A stretch of 64,000 nt of DNA, from the NCBI RefSeq assembly GCF_038235435.1, contig NZ_CP151275.1:4340001-4404000 (forward strand). The letters are read 5' to 3'. Position numbers and translations under genes: made by a program. The stretch is from Niveibacterium sp. SC-1. GTDB lineage: Bacteria > Pseudomonadota > Gammaproteobacteria > Burkholderiales > Rhodocyclaceae. Every line of letters starts with the position of its first letter. Within the stretch, counting starts at the first letter, position 1. Below are positions 35,261 to 44,872 of this stretch, in pieces. The notes beneath the pieces were generated by a model. That model was not told where the DNA came from and did no database searches. It was given only the letters and a program-made list of their open reading frames with translations.

Positions 35261-36100
35261 TCAGGCCTGCGCGGTACTCACCCGCGAAGGCTCCACGCCA
35301 TAGCGCGCCGAGAAGCGCTTCACGAAACTCGAGACCGAGGCGTAGCCCGCTCGCGCGGCGACCGACTTGACCGGCAACCGGGTCGAGATGAGCAGGGCCA
35401 GCGCATGCGAGAGCCGCGCCTCCGCGGTGACTTCCCGCAGGCTGGTGCCTTCCTCGGCGAGTCGGCGACGCAGGGTCGCGCCGCTCATGCCCAGGACATC
35501 CTCAACGTCGAGCGAGCGCCATTCGCGTGCGGGCTCCCCGGCCACCATGTCGCGGACGCGGTCAGCCAGGCGCGGCAGCGGTGCCTGCAGGAGGCCCGTG
35601 TGTCCCGCCTCGGCCAACGCCATGATGAAGCCGACCAGGGCGTAGGCCGCGCGGTCCTCGTCGCCCTCCGCAATGGCCTGCGCCCAGCCCGTCAGCGTCG
35701 CCACGTAAGGCGCGACCGGCTCGCTGGCGACGTTGCCACCGCCGGCGCTCCGCTGCGTCGAAGCCAGCGTGCGCGCGGCATCCAGCACGCGACCCGAGAT
35801 AGGCACGACGACAGCGGCATAGCAGCCCTCCTCCTCGTCGAGCACGTTCTCGATATCCACCCGCCGCGCATTCGGCACCACCAGCATCTCCCCCGGATCG
35901 ACGCGCAACCAGCGCTCGCCGTCATAGGCGCGCTTGTGGCCGCGCAGGGGAAAGGCAATCAGGCCCTGCGGGATGTCCACTGCACGCAACAGACAGGTGT
36001 GGTGCGCCCGCACATATACACAGGTATTGGGCGCGCCCTGCTGGGCCATTTCCATCAACTGGGCGAGCAGGGCCTGGACGGGCGGAAATTTGGGGGACAT
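35261..36100 (-). CDS. AraC-family transcriptional regulator
   Basis: Regulator of 279 residues. An N-terminal AraC-type cupin-like domain (about 30-170) contains LRAVDIPQGLIAFPLRGHKR and GEMLVVPNARRVDIENV. The C-terminal AraC helix-turn-helix pair includes LDVEDVLGMSGATLRRRL and VKSVAARAGYASVSSFVKRFSARYG, ending FSARYGVEPSRV. The ATG at 36100 gives a normal family N-terminus; the frame is open further upstream but overlaps unrelated sequence. Target unknown. It neighbours the lactonase-like gene on the same strand. Confidence 0.87.
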   Translation of the reverse strand: MSPKFPPVQALLAQLMEMAQQGAPNTCVYVRAHHTCLLRAVDIPQGLIAFPLRGHKRAYDGERWLRVDPGEMLVVPNARRVDIENVLDEEEGCYAAVVVPISGRVLDAARTLASTQRSAGGGNVASEPVAPYVATLTGWAQAIAEGDEDRAAYALVGFIMALAEAGHTGLLQAPLPRLADRVRDMVAGEPAREWRSLDVEDVLGMSGATLRRRLAEEGTSLREVTAEARLSHALALLISTRLPVKSVAARAGYASVSSFVKRFSARYGVEPSRVSTAQA

Positions 36101-36186
36101 GGCGGATGGATGCGTCGTCGGCTGGCCCACAGCATAGCCCGTCGGACGCACCCTCGCCGAAGCATCGATGCGTCTTCCAGTGCCGG

Positions 36187-36996
36187 CTACTGCCTGCGAC
36201 GACGAATCAGACCGATCACCGCCAACCCACCAAGCATAAGCGCGTAGCTCGCGGGCTCTGGCACGCTCGACACCGGCCCGGGCACAGACCATACGCTCAC
36301 CGATACATCGCCCATCCAGGCGAAGTGGCTCCAAGCGGTGGATGCGTTGGAATAGGACATCTCGAACGGCTCTGACAGCGATTCCGAAAGTGCCTCGTTG
36401 GCCCTTCCGCCCACCAGGAAACGGGAAACCGACATGCCGCCGTCGGCTCCGTAGAGCTCGAAGTCGTAGGAAGCGTCAGCCCAGTCGTCGAGCGAGCCCG
36501 CGCTTACGTACGCACTCAACCAGCCCGAAACGCGCAGTTCCGTGGCCGGCGACAGGACGAAGTCCACCGGGGGATGGTGAAACACCATGCTCGGGATCGC
36601 CTCCGCGGTCGCGCGACCATCACCGCTCGCCGCCGCCTGAACCGAAATCCACGAACTCCCGATCTGCGCTGAGGCGTTCGCGACAGAATTGCTGATCTGT
36701 GCAGAAACCGGCGTATAGATCTCCCCTTGGTGCATTGACACGGAAGAGTGGCTCCACAGCGTCTCTTCCGGGGTCGCGCCGCTCACATTCGCGTCCGCGG
36801 TCGAGTCGGCGGTCAGGTATAGGTCTGTCGTATGCGCGATCCACGGCGAGACCCCGTCGCCGGGATCAAGGTCAATCAGCTCCACACGAAAATTGGATAT
36901 TGATGCGGCGGCGTGGGCCGACGCGAGGACAGGATTGCTTCCCCCCGCGAGGCCCAGCGCGACCACTGAAAGCAGAAGACTCCCGCGACTGAACAT
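36187..36996 (-). CDS. PEP-CTERM sorting domain protein
   Basis: Exported protein of 269 residues. A signal peptide covers about residues 1-26. The C-terminus is a PEP-CTERM anchor: VPEPASYALMLGG, a hydrophobic helix, then IRRRRQ. Such proteins are processed by exosortase and linked to extracellular polysaccharide. The middle carries blocks also found in the next gene (DLDPGDGVSPW, LSPATELRVSGWLSAY), so the two are paralogues. GGAGG lies eight bases upstream of the ATG at 36996. No exosortase gene is in the window. Confidence 0.85.
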   Translation of the reverse strand: MFSRGSLLLSVVALGLAGGSNPVLASAHAAASISNFRVELIDLDPGDGVSPWIAHTTDLYLTADSTADANVSGATPEETLWSHSSVSMHQGEIYTPVSAQISNSVANASAQIGSSWISVQAAASGDGRATAEAIPSMVFHHPPVDFVLSPATELRVSGWLSAYVSAGSLDDWADASYDFELYGADGGMSVSRFLVGGRANEALSESLSEPFEMSYSNASTAWSHFAWMGDVSVSVWSVPGPVSSVPEPASYALMLGGLAVIGLIRRRRQ

Positions 36997-37196
36997 TAGC
37001 GAACCCTCCAGGTTAAGTGCTTGGCCCGCGACGGCTCCAGCCCACACTCGCGCCGAGCCCGGAACCCTAGATTGCAGTCGATGCAACTGTCTCTGCGCGG
37101 CGACGCATCCTTGCAACCGGAGAGCATCGCCTTGCCCTCAGGTGCATTCGGGCTCGCTGTGAGCCTGTCACCAAAGAGAGACAGTCTGACCGTCGC

Positions 37197-37970
37197 TCAG
37201 AGCCGGCGCCGCCGCACGACCGCGCCCAGCACCAGCAGCCCGCCCAGCATGAGCGCGTAGTTCGAGGGTTCGGGCACCGCGGTCACGGCGATGGCACCGG
37301 CGTCGAAGCCCACTCGCAATACGGTCCAGTCGCTGTAGTCGAGGTTGTTGGTGAGGGTCAGCTCGAAGGGCTTGATGATGCTCGCGACCTGGCCCCAGGC
37401 ACCGCCGGAGCGCAGCACCTCGTCGAAGCTCTCGGAGCTCCATCCGCCGAAGTGGGCGTTCACATAGGCCGTGTCGCCGGCGCCGGTGGCGAAGGTGTAG
37501 GCGCTGAACCAGCCCGTGAGCTTGAGCTCGGTGTGGGGCGAGAGGAGGTAGGAGGGATAGTGGTAGGGGTCCATCGGCACGGTGCTCGCCGCCGCGCGAC
37601 TGTTGCCGCTCGCCGAGGCGAAGGCCCAGTGCCCTGCGCTGCTGGTCTCGGCATGCGCGACGGCAAGATCCGTCTGGACCCCGGCGGCCAGAGGCACGAA
37701 CCAGCCGGTGCCGATCTTGGCCGACTGCGTATCCACGAGGTCGGCCGGCATGCCCTGATCGCGCGCCGTGGCCGTAACGAAGGTGCTGGGCGTGGCAAAG
37801 GCATTGGTCTCCACGCTGGGCGCAATGCCGTCGCCAGGATCGAGATCCCGCAGGGTGAAGTGGAAGTCGAAGATGGAAGCGCCTGCTTGTGCCGCGGCGA
37901 ACACTGGCGCGGCAGCGAGGCAGCAGGAAAGCGCAAGCACACCGGATGGAACGATCTGAGCGAAACGCAT
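37197..37970 (-). CDS. PEP-CTERM sorting domain protein, paralogue of the downstream gene
   Basis: Exported protein of 257 residues with a signal peptide (about 1-26), a predicted beta-rich body and a C-terminal VPEPSNYALMLGG plus helix plus RRRRL anchor. It shares FTLRDLDPGDGIAPS and LSPHTELKLTGWFSAY with the neighbouring PEP-CTERM protein, indicating tandem duplication. A GAGGGTG Shine-Dalgarno-like stretch precedes the ATG. About 200 bases without a gene separate it from its paralogue. Function beyond surface anchoring unknown. Confidence 0.85.
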   Translation of the reverse strand: MRFAQIVPSGVLALSCCLAAAPVFAAAQAGASIFDFHFTLRDLDPGDGIAPSVETNAFATPSTFVTATARDQGMPADLVDTQSAKIGTGWFVPLAAGVQTDLAVAHAETSSAGHWAFASASGNSRAAASTVPMDPYHYPSYLLSPHTELKLTGWFSAYTFATGAGDTAYVNAHFGGWSSESFDEVLRSGGAWGQVASIIKPFELTLTNNLDYSDWTVLRVGFDAGAIAVTAVPEPSNYALMLGGLLVLGAVVRRRRL

Positions 37971-38164
37971 GATTCACCCTCCGCGGACTCGGTGAGGACC
38001 ACCGCTTGGGAGAGGAAGCAATAAATGCGCGCGGCATCGCGGCGTGGCAGGCGCGGCTTGCGGAAATCCAGCGCCGGTGCAGGTGCCCGGGTCTATCGCA
38101 GGTCGATGGGGATGAAGCCGCGACGAGACTGCCGCAGCCGGGTCCGCATGCTAAGGTGCCCCGT

Positions 38165-38198
38165 CGCGACGCCGGATCGCGACACCGGAATCGCGACT
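38165..38198. repeat. Short tandem repeat upstream of the DUF4410-like gene
   Basis: About 2.5 copies of a 13-base unit, TCGCGACGCCGGA then TCGCGACACCGGA then TCGCGAC, end 28 bases before the start codon at 38227. It may be a regulator-binding array or chance. Confidence 0.45.
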
Positions 38199-38226
38199 AC
38201 ACAAAAAGACTATCAGGGAGCTACAC

Positions 38227-38748
38227 ATGCAGTACGCCCGACTCATCGCCGCGCTTTGTGCGCTTGGCCTCGCCGCACCCGCGCTGGCGGGAAAACCCAC
38301 CCTGCTGCTGACGCCCGTGAGCATTGCACCGGAGGCCAGCGTGCCGGAGAAGGTGCAAACGGAATGCAAGATCGAAGAGACCTTCGCGGCGCAGATCGGC
38401 GAGCGCCTGCGCAAGCAGGGCGGCGGCACGACCACGTCGCTCGATACCCCTGCAGGGACGCAGGTGATGAAGGTCCAGATCACCTATGTGCTGGGCCCCG
38501 GTGGCGGCGGCTGGTCGGGGCCGAAGGCCGTGAGCCTGCGCGCCGAGCTGCTGGAAGGAGGGAAAGTCCGTCGCAGCGAGAAATTCTCGCGCACCACCAC
38601 GGGCGGCGTTTTCGGCGCCTTCAAGGGCACATGCGGCCTGATCCAGCGCTGCGTGGACACGCTCGCCAAAGACCTGCAGGAATGGGCGGACGCCGACATC
38701 GACGTCCCGCAGGAAGCACCCGCACCGAAGGCCGCCGCAGCGGAGTAG
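38227..38748 (+). CDS. Exported DUF4410-like protein
   Basis: Secreted protein of 173 residues with a signal peptide (ALCALGLAAPALAG, cleavage near residue 22). The body has alternating strand-helix character, with a Gly-rich GPGGGGWSGP turn and a C-terminal Ala/Pro tail. The arrangement resembles DUF4410 periplasmic proteins and the lipoprotein at 55036-55515 in this window (the shared type runs ...FGAF...G...K.). Cysteines at 48, 138 and 144 could form a disulfide. GGAG precedes the ATG. Function unknown. Confidence 0.65.
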   Translation: MQYARLIAALCALGLAAPALAGKPTLLLTPVSIAPEASVPEKVQTECKIEETFAAQIGERLRKQGGGTTTSLDTPAGTQVMKVQITYVLGPGGGGWSGPKAVSLRAELLEGGKVRRSEKFSRTTTGGVFGAFKGTCGLIQRCVDTLAKDLQEWADADIDVPQEAPAPKAAAAE

Positions 38749-38797
38749 GGCAACCAAGCCAAGACGGGCACGCTGCCCGCCTTGGCGACCCGCACGG

Positions 38798-40159
38798 TCA
38801 GGCGATGACTGGCAGCCCGCTCAGGGCCATCGCGAGTTCCTTCTCGTCGTAGTCCGAATCGCTCAGCTTGCCGCCCAGGTAGGCCTGGTACGACGCCATG
38901 TCGAAATGACCATGGCCGGAGAGACAGAAGAGGATGGTCTCGGCGCGGCCTTCGGCCTTGCAGCGCAGCGCCTCCTCCACCACGCCCTTGATCGCATGGT
39001 TGGCCTCCGGCGCAGGGACGATGCCTTCGGTGCGCGCGAAGAGCACGCCGGCTTCAAAACAGGCGGTCTGGTGGAAGGCCTGAGCCTCGATCAGGCCGAG
39101 GTCGGCGAGGTGACTCACCATCGGTGCCATGCCGTGATAGCGCAGGCCGCCGGCGTGGAAGCCGGGTGGCGTGAAGGTGGAGCCCAGGGTGTGCATCTTC
39201 ACCAGCGGCGTGAGATGCGCCGTGTCGCCGAAGTCGTAGGCGAACTTGCCGCGGGTGAGCGAGGGACAGGCCGCCGGCTCCACCGCGACGATGCGACGCT
39301 TGCGGCCGCCACGCAGCTGCAGGCCGAGGAAGGGGAAGGCGATGCCGGCGAAGTTGGAGCCGCCGCCGGTGCAGCCGATCACCACATCCGGGTCCGCGTC
39401 CGCCATCTCCAGCTGCAGGATCGCCTCCTGCCCCACGATGGTCTGGTGCAGCAATACATGGTTGAGCACCGAGCCCAGGGCGTACTTGGTGTCCTCGTTG
39501 AGCGCGGCGACTTCTACCGCCTCCGAGATCGCGATGCCCAGCGAACCCAGGTGGTCCGGATTCTGTTCGAGGATGTGCCGCCCGGCCTGCGTCTCGCGCG
39601 AAGGCGAGGCGATGCAGCGCGCGCCGTAGGTTTCCATCAGGGCCCGGCGGTAGGGCTTCTGGTCGTAGGAGACGCGCACCTGGAACACCGTGACGTCCAG
39701 CCCGAAGAGCTGCCCGGCGAAGGCCAGCGAACTGCCCCACTGGCCGGCACCGGTTTCGGTGGAGAGCTTCTTCACCCCTTCCTGCGCGTTGTACCAGGCC
39801 TGCGGAATCGCGGTGTTGGGCTTGTGGCTGCCCGCCGGCGACACGCCTTCGTACTTGTAGAAGATCTTGGCCGGCGTGCCGAGCGCCGCCTCGAGCCGAT
39901 GCGCGCGATAGAGCGGGCTCGGGCGCCAGAGGCGGAAGACCTCGCGCACCGGCTCGGGAATCTCGATGTAGCGCTCGGTGCTGACTTCCTGCTCGATGAT
40001 CGCCATCGGGAAGAGCGGCGCCAGGTCCGCCGGGCCGATCGGCTGGCGCGTGCCCGGATGCAGCGGCGGCGCGGGCGGCTGCGGCAGGTCCGCGGCGATG
40101 TTGTACCAGTCCTTGGGCAGGCGGCTTTCGTCGATCAAGTACTTCGTGGTCTCGGCCAT
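38798..40159 (-). CDS. TrpB2-type tryptophan synthase beta chain-like PLP enzyme
   Basis: PLP enzyme of 453 residues of the TrpB2 branch, larger than ordinary TrpB (about 400). The PLP lysine is K113 in PAGSHKPNTA; the phosphate loop is GCTGGGSNFAG; the family C-terminus with CLSGHGHFD is present. TrpB2 can make tryptophan from indole and serine, or use O-phosphoserine. No trpA is nearby, so it probably acts alone, for example in indole salvage. AGGAGG lies upstream of the ATG at 40159. The LysR gene at 40328-41272 lies upstream on the same strand. Confidence 0.88.
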   Translation of the reverse strand: MAETTKYLIDESRLPKDWYNIAADLPQPPAPPLHPGTRQPIGPADLAPLFPMAIIEQEVSTERYIEIPEPVREVFRLWRPSPLYRAHRLEAALGTPAKIFYKYEGVSPAGSHKPNTAIPQAWYNAQEGVKKLSTETGAGQWGSSLAFAGQLFGLDVTVFQVRVSYDQKPYRRALMETYGARCIASPSRETQAGRHILEQNPDHLGSLGIAISEAVEVAALNEDTKYALGSVLNHVLLHQTIVGQEAILQLEMADADPDVVIGCTGGGSNFAGIAFPFLGLQLRGGRKRRIVAVEPAACPSLTRGKFAYDFGDTAHLTPLVKMHTLGSTFTPPGFHAGGLRYHGMAPMVSHLADLGLIEAQAFHQTACFEAGVLFARTEGIVPAPEANHAIKGVVEEALRCKAEGRAETILFCLSGHGHFDMASYQAYLGGKLSDSDYDEKELAMALSGLPVIA

Positions 40160-40327
40160 GGGTCTCCTCCTTGTTGTGCTGACGATCGAACACCGATTGT
40201 GTCGCGACGCCGGGCGCAGGGGAATGATCCCGGTCAGGCCGGCCGACAGGACGGACTCTGCGGCAGTTGCGGACGTTCGACTCGCCGGCGCCACAGAGGG
40301 AGACGCGACACCGCGTCCCCCGGTCCG

Positions 40328-41272
40328 CTAGCGTGCGCGTCCGGCCCGCTTGCGGAACAAGGCCGCGGGGATATGGAAATCCGTGCTGCCGAGCAGGCGC
40401 GCGATCATGAAGTCGATGAAGGCGCGCACCCGGCGCGGCATGTTCTGGCGCTGGGCGTAGTAGATGAAGAAGCCCAGGTGATCGGTCGCGAGCTCGGGCA
40501 GGAAGGCGATCAGCCGGCCCTCACGCAGCGGGCCGACGGCGTTGATCGCGTCGATCAGCCCGATGCCCTGCCCGCCCGCGACGGCCTCCACTTCGGCCTC
40601 CGGATCGTTGGTGCAGAAATGGGCCGGCACCTCGACGCGGGTGATCTCGCCATCGACGGTGAGCTCCCAGGGCAGCAGCCGGCCGGTGCCGCTGTGGCGA
40701 AAGGCGGTGCAGCGATGCAGCGCGAGTTCAGAGACGCTGCGCGGCAGCCCGTGGGCGCGCGCGTAGGCCGGGGAGGCGCACAAGACCTGCTGGATCGGGA
40801 AGAGCGGGCGCGCCACCAGTTGCCCGCGCGGCATCGCGCCGGAGCGGAAACCCACGTCGATCTTCTCGGCCACGATGTCGGTCGGGCCATCCTCCAGCAG
40901 CAGCTCGATGCGCAACTCGGGATGCGCCACGCAGAACTCGTTGATCGGCCCGGCCAGCACCTTGCGGGCCGAATGCGCGGCGCTCACCCGTATCGGTCCG
41001 CTCATGCCCTCGCCCGCCGTGCGCACCCGCGCGATCGCGGCCGCCACCACGTCCAGCCCCGGGCGCACCGACTCGAGAAAGGCCAAACCCTCCTCGGTCA
41101 GCGCGTTCTGCCGCGTGGTGCGATGGAAGAGCCGCAGGCCCAGATGCCGCTCCAACTGGGCGATCGCCTTGCTCACCGCCTGCGGGCTGATGCCCTCGTC
41201 CGTCGCCACCCGCGCGAAGCTACGCGCCTGCGCAGCCTGCGCGAAGATCCGGATCGCCCTCAGTTCATCCAT
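40328..41272 (-). CDS. LysR-family transcriptional regulator
   Basis: Regulator of 314 residues. The N-terminal winged helix-turn-helix covers about 1-60 (ARVATDEGISPQAVSKAIAQLERHLG, LFHRTTRQ). The substrate-binding domain follows, with GPIRVSAAHSARKVL at its start. It is divergent from the aldo/keto reductase pair across a 126-base gap, the classic LysR arrangement, so it probably controls those genes and perhaps itself. Confidence 0.92.
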   Translation of the reverse strand: MDELRAIRIFAQAAQARSFARVATDEGISPQAVSKAIAQLERHLGLRLFHRTTRQNALTEEGLAFLESVRPGLDVVAAAIARVRTAGEGMSGPIRVSAAHSARKVLAGPINEFCVAHPELRIELLLEDGPTDIVAEKIDVGFRSGAMPRGQLVARPLFPIQQVLCASPAYARAHGLPRSVSELALHRCTAFRHSGTGRLLPWELTVDGEITRVEVPAHFCTNDPEAEVEAVAGGQGIGLIDAINAVGPLREGRLIAFLPELATDHLGFFIYYAQRQNMPRRVRAFIDFMIARLLGSTDFHIPAALFRKRAGRAR

Positions 41273-41398
41273 TGTTCACCCAGCTTTCGACGCGCCCAAA
41301 TTGGCAACCGCCGGTTGTGATTGAAGTCGGATGATGCTGCTTCAGGGATGTGAATGCCATGACCTAAAGTGCGCACATCCCACCTTGCAGGAGCCACC

Positions 41399-42418
41399 AT
41401 GGAACGCACCGCACTAGGCAACACCGGCGAAGAGGTCAGCGTGCTCTGCCTGGGCACCATGCTGATGGGCAGCCGTGTGGCGGAAGCCGAATCCTTTGCC
41501 CAGCTCGACCGCTTCATGGCGGCGGGCGGCAACTTCCTCGATACCGCGAACTGCTACGCCTGGTGGGAAGGCAGGGGCGAATTCGTCGGCGACGAGAGCG
41601 AGCTCACCCTGGGCCGCTGGATGCACGAGCGGCGCAACCGCAACCAGATCTTCCTCGCCACCAAGGGCGGCGGCCGCCTGCGTGACCCGCACGCGATCCG
41701 CGACGCCGAGGGCGTACCGCGCTGGGCCGAAGTGCGCCAGCACTACGAGTACCTCGCCGCCGATACGGTGCGCGCAGCGGTGGAGGGTAGCCTCAAGCGC
41801 CTTGGCACCGACCGCATCGACCTCTGGTACGCGCACATCGACGACCGCAGCACGCCGCTGGAAGAAACCCTGGGTGCGCTCAACGATCTGGTCGCGGCGG
41901 GCAAGCTGCGCCACATCGCCTGCAGCAACCTGCTCAGTTGGCGTCTCGAACGTGCGCGGCAGATCAGCGCGCGACACGGATGGCCGGCCTATGTTGCGAT
42001 CCAGCAGCATCTGTCCTACCTGCGGCCCAAGGCCGCCGCGGACTTCGGTGTGAATCCCTACGCCGGCGAGGACTTGCTCGACTACCTCGTCGCCAATCCG
42101 GAGGTCGCATTGCTTGCCTTCACGCCCTTGCTGAAGGGCCTCTACAACCACCCCGAGCGCGCCGCGGATTACTACAACTGGCCGCTCTTCGACACGCCGG
42201 ACTCGCAACGGCGGCTGGCCACGCTCTCGCACATGGCAAGGACGCTGGGCGTCACGGGCAACCAGCTCGTCCTCGCCTGGCTCCTGCACGGGCGCGCACC
42301 GCGCGTGATCCCCGTGATCGCCGCGAGCCGCATGACGCAGCTGGAGGAGAATCTCGGCGCCCTCTCCATCCACCTCGACGCCGCGCAGATGGCCGAACTC
42401 GACGCCGCCGGCGCCTGA
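41399..42418 (+). CDS. Aldo/keto reductase
   Basis: NADPH-dependent oxidoreductase of 339 residues. The catalytic tetrad is seen as D (FLDTANCYAWW), Y in the same segment, K (FLATKGGG) and H (LWYAHIDDR). A nucleotide-binding IPVIAASRMTQLEENL lies near the C-terminus. CAGGAG precedes the ATG at 41399. A weak promoter (TTCAGG, 17 bases, CTAAAG) lies just upstream. It is 24 bases before a second reductase and divergent from the LysR gene. Substrate unknown; related enzymes reduce sugars or alpha-keto aldehydes. Confidence 0.88.
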   Translation: MERTALGNTGEEVSVLCLGTMLMGSRVAEAESFAQLDRFMAAGGNFLDTANCYAWWEGRGEFVGDESELTLGRWMHERRNRNQIFLATKGGGRLRDPHAIRDAEGVPRWAEVRQHYEYLAADTVRAAVEGSLKRLGTDRIDLWYAHIDDRSTPLEETLGALNDLVAAGKLRHIACSNLLSWRLERARQISARHGWPAYVAIQQHLSYLRPKAAADFGVNPYAGEDLLDYLVANPEVALLAFTPLLKGLYNHPERAADYYNWPLFDTPDSQRRLATLSHMARTLGVTGNQLVLAWLLHGRAPRVIPVIAASRMTQLEENLGALSIHLDAAQMAELDAAGA

Positions 42419-42442
42419 ATCCGCACCACCAAGGAGAACACC

Positions 42443-43456
42443 ATGCAGAATCCCAACGTCCCCGCCTCTCGCCCGCTCCGCGAGGCCAGACGACATATCG
42501 GCACCCGCTCCGTCAGCGCCCTGGGCATGGGCTGCTGGGCGATCGGCGGCCCTTTCTGGGCCGGTGAGCAACCCCTGGGTTGGGGCGAAGTCGATGACAA
42601 GGAATCCATCGCCGCCCTGCGTCTCGCGGTGGAGCTGGGCGTCGACTTCTTCGACACCGCTGACGTGTACGGCGCCGGCCATTCCGAGCGTGTGGTCGGT
42701 GAAGCACTGCGTCCCTTCCGCGACCAGGTGCTGATTGCCTCCAAGTTCGCCAACACCTTCGACGAGGAGAGCCGCCAGACCTTCACGCCGGACGCCTCGC
42801 CCGGGCACATCCGGCGAGCCTGCGAGGCCTCGCTGCGCCGCCTGGGGATCGAACGCATCGACCTCTACCAGTTCCACTGGAACGACTACGCGGCCGAAGC
42901 CATCGGCCCGCTGGTGGAAACGCTGGAAGCCCTGGTGCGCGAAGGCAAGATTGCGGCCTACGGCTGGAGCACCGACTTCACCGACCGCATCGCTGCCATG
43001 AAGGTAATCGGCCCCAACTGCGTCACCGTGCAGTTCGAGCACAACGTGCTCGCCGGCAACCCGCAGATGTTGCCCACCGCGCAAGAGCTGGGCATCACCG
43101 CGGCAATCAACCGGGGCCCGCTGGGCATGGGGCTTCTGACCGGTCGCTTCACCAGCGCTCAGCCGCTGGCCGCGAGCGACCTGCGCTCGAAGACGCCCGA
43201 GTGGTTGCAGTACTTCAAGGACGGCGTGCCGGTGCCCGCCCTGGCCGAGAAGCTGGAACGCATCCGCGGCCTGCTCACCGCCGACGGCCGCACGCTCGCC
43301 CAGGGCGCCCTCGCCTGGCTGCTCACCGAGAGCCCGCTCAACCTGCCGATTCCGGGTTTCCGCACCCGCGAGCAGGTGCGCGCCAACATCGCCACACTTG
43401 ACTATCCGCCCCTGCCTGCGGTGGCGATGCGCGAGATCGCTGCACTGCTGGGCTGA
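42443..43456 (+). CDS. Aldo/keto reductase
   Basis: Second reductase of 337 residues in the LysR-linked pair, only distantly similar to the first. Tetrad residues: D and Y in FFDTADVYGAGHSE, K in VLIASKFAN, H in YQFHWND. The C-terminal block IPGFRTREQVRANI binds the cofactor. AAGGAG lies upstream of the ATG. It probably acts with the preceding gene on a related carbonyl compound. The 200 bases after it hold no gene. Confidence 0.88.
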   Translation: MQNPNVPASRPLREARRHIGTRSVSALGMGCWAIGGPFWAGEQPLGWGEVDDKESIAALRLAVELGVDFFDTADVYGAGHSERVVGEALRPFRDQVLIASKFANTFDEESRQTFTPDASPGHIRRACEASLRRLGIERIDLYQFHWNDYAAEAIGPLVETLEALVREGKIAAYGWSTDFTDRIAAMKVIGPNCVTVQFEHNVLAGNPQMLPTAQELGITAAINRGPLGMGLLTGRFTSAQPLAASDLRSKTPEWLQYFKDGVPVPALAEKLERIRGLLTADGRTLAQGALAWLLTESPLNLPIPGFRTREQVRANIATLDYPPLPAVAMREIAALLG

Positions 43457-43658
43457 AGCGGCCCGCACGAAACCGAGCGCCCAACCCGGTGGGCCGCTCG
43501 GGAGAACACGTCGTGCACGGCTCGTGGGGGCCGGTTGCCATCTCGTGCCGACCCCGCTCGCAGTTCAGCACGCCGACTACCGGAGGCATCGCCAGCACTC
43601 GGCGGACACACCCACGACCGCCGGCGGTTGCTCCCGACGCGCGGCAGGAAACCCTCGG

Positions 43659-44858
43659 TCAGCGTGATTCCACGTTCGCGCGGAGGGCCCTGCGATAGCC
43701 CCAGGCGGCGAAGAACGAAATGCCTGCCAGCAAGACGGCCATCGCGTCGTACCCGGCACTCGTCAGAAGCAGGGAGACCGCGAGCGGAGCCGCCGCCTTC
43801 GCAAAGAAAGAAGGTCGCGCGAGTTTTCCCAGCAGATGCCCGTAACGCTCTCGCCCGAACAGTTCCGCCGGCACGGTGCCTCGCACGATGGTCATCACCC
43901 CATTGGCCGCGCCGTAGCAGACCGCGAAGATCAGAGGCGTCCAGGTGGCCGCGCCGGCCAGGTAGAGCAGCAGCATGCTCGCAAGCGTCACGACCAGCGC
44001 GACCGCACCGACCCGCACGGCGCTCCAGTGACGGCCGAATGTGAATTCCACGATCCGTCCTGCGACCTGCATGGGACCGATGAGGGCGGCTGTCCAGACT
44101 GCCTCCCTGACGGAGCCACTCGCGACATTCAAGGCGCCCACGACGTGGGCGCCTACCGCTGAGAACACGAAGGCATTCGCTGACAGCGCGGCGGCGAGCC
44201 ACAGGAAGCCCGGCGGATTCGCCGACGGCGCCACGGACTCCTCGACCGGCCGCGCATCCGGCGGTCGCCACCGGGGGCCGGCCAGCCCCCACAGGTGCAG
44301 CGGCAGGCCCACCAATACCTGCAGCGCTGCCAGCACCCACATCGCCACCCGCCAGTCCCATGTGGTCTGCAGGTATTGCACCAGGGGCCAGAACACGGTG
44401 CTGGCGAACCCGCCAAAGAGGGTAAGCGCGGTCAGCGCACTGCGATAGCGGAGGCCGGCAAGCTGGCCCAGCGCCGGGAATGCGGCGTCGTAGAGGCAGG
44501 CCGCCATGGCGACCCCTGCGAGCAGCCAACCGACGATAAAGACCGCGAGATGCTGAGCAGACGCGACCAACGCGAGGGCAAGCGCCGCGCATACCGAACC
44601 GAGGGACAGGACGCGCCGGCCGCCATGCCTGTCAATCGCCCTGCCCATCAAGGGCGCAGCGAGCCCTGACACGACGAGGCTCGCCGAGAACGCGCCAAAC
44701 GCGACCGAGGGCGAAGTCTGAAGACTCTCCGCCATCGGTTTCGCGAGCACCGCGATGCTGTAGTAGAGACTTCCCCAACCCACGATTTGCGTCACGCCAA
44801 GCGCAGGCACGACACGCCACATCGAGGCCTGAGGCTCGGCGCATTGGGGCGAGGTCAT
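43659..44858 (-). CDS. MFS transporter in the arsenic operon (ArsK-like candidate)
   Basis: Major facilitator of 399 residues with about twelve hydrophobic segments, last gene of the arsenic operon. It opens MTSPQCAEPQ, then WRVVPALGVTQIVGWGSLYYS; the MFS loop 2-3 motif is GRAIDRHGGRRVLSLG. The start at 44858 lies 14 bases after the acr3 stop; a longer in-frame extension overlaps acr3 and was rejected. MFS proteins in ars operons (ArsJ, ArsK and others) export arsenicals. There is no GAPDH partner as expected for ArsJ, so ArsK-like efflux is the better guess, not proven. Confidence 0.75.
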   Translation of the reverse strand: MTSPQCAEPQASMWRVVPALGVTQIVGWGSLYYSIAVLAKPMAESLQTSPSVAFGAFSASLVVSGLAAPLMGRAIDRHGGRRVLSLGSVCAALALALVASAQHLAVFIVGWLLAGVAMAACLYDAAFPALGQLAGLRYRSALTALTLFGGFASTVFWPLVQYLQTTWDWRVAMWVLAALQVLVGLPLHLWGLAGPRWRPPDARPVEESVAPSANPPGFLWLAAALSANAFVFSAVGAHVVGALNVASGSVREAVWTAALIGPMQVAGRIVEFTFGRHWSAVRVGAVALVVTLASMLLLYLAGAATWTPLIFAVCYGAANGVMTIVRGTVPAELFGRERYGHLLGKLARPSFFAKAAAPLAVSLLLTSAGYDAMAVLLAGISFFAAWGYRRALRANVESR

Positions 44859-44872
44859 CGCAGGGTCGTGTG

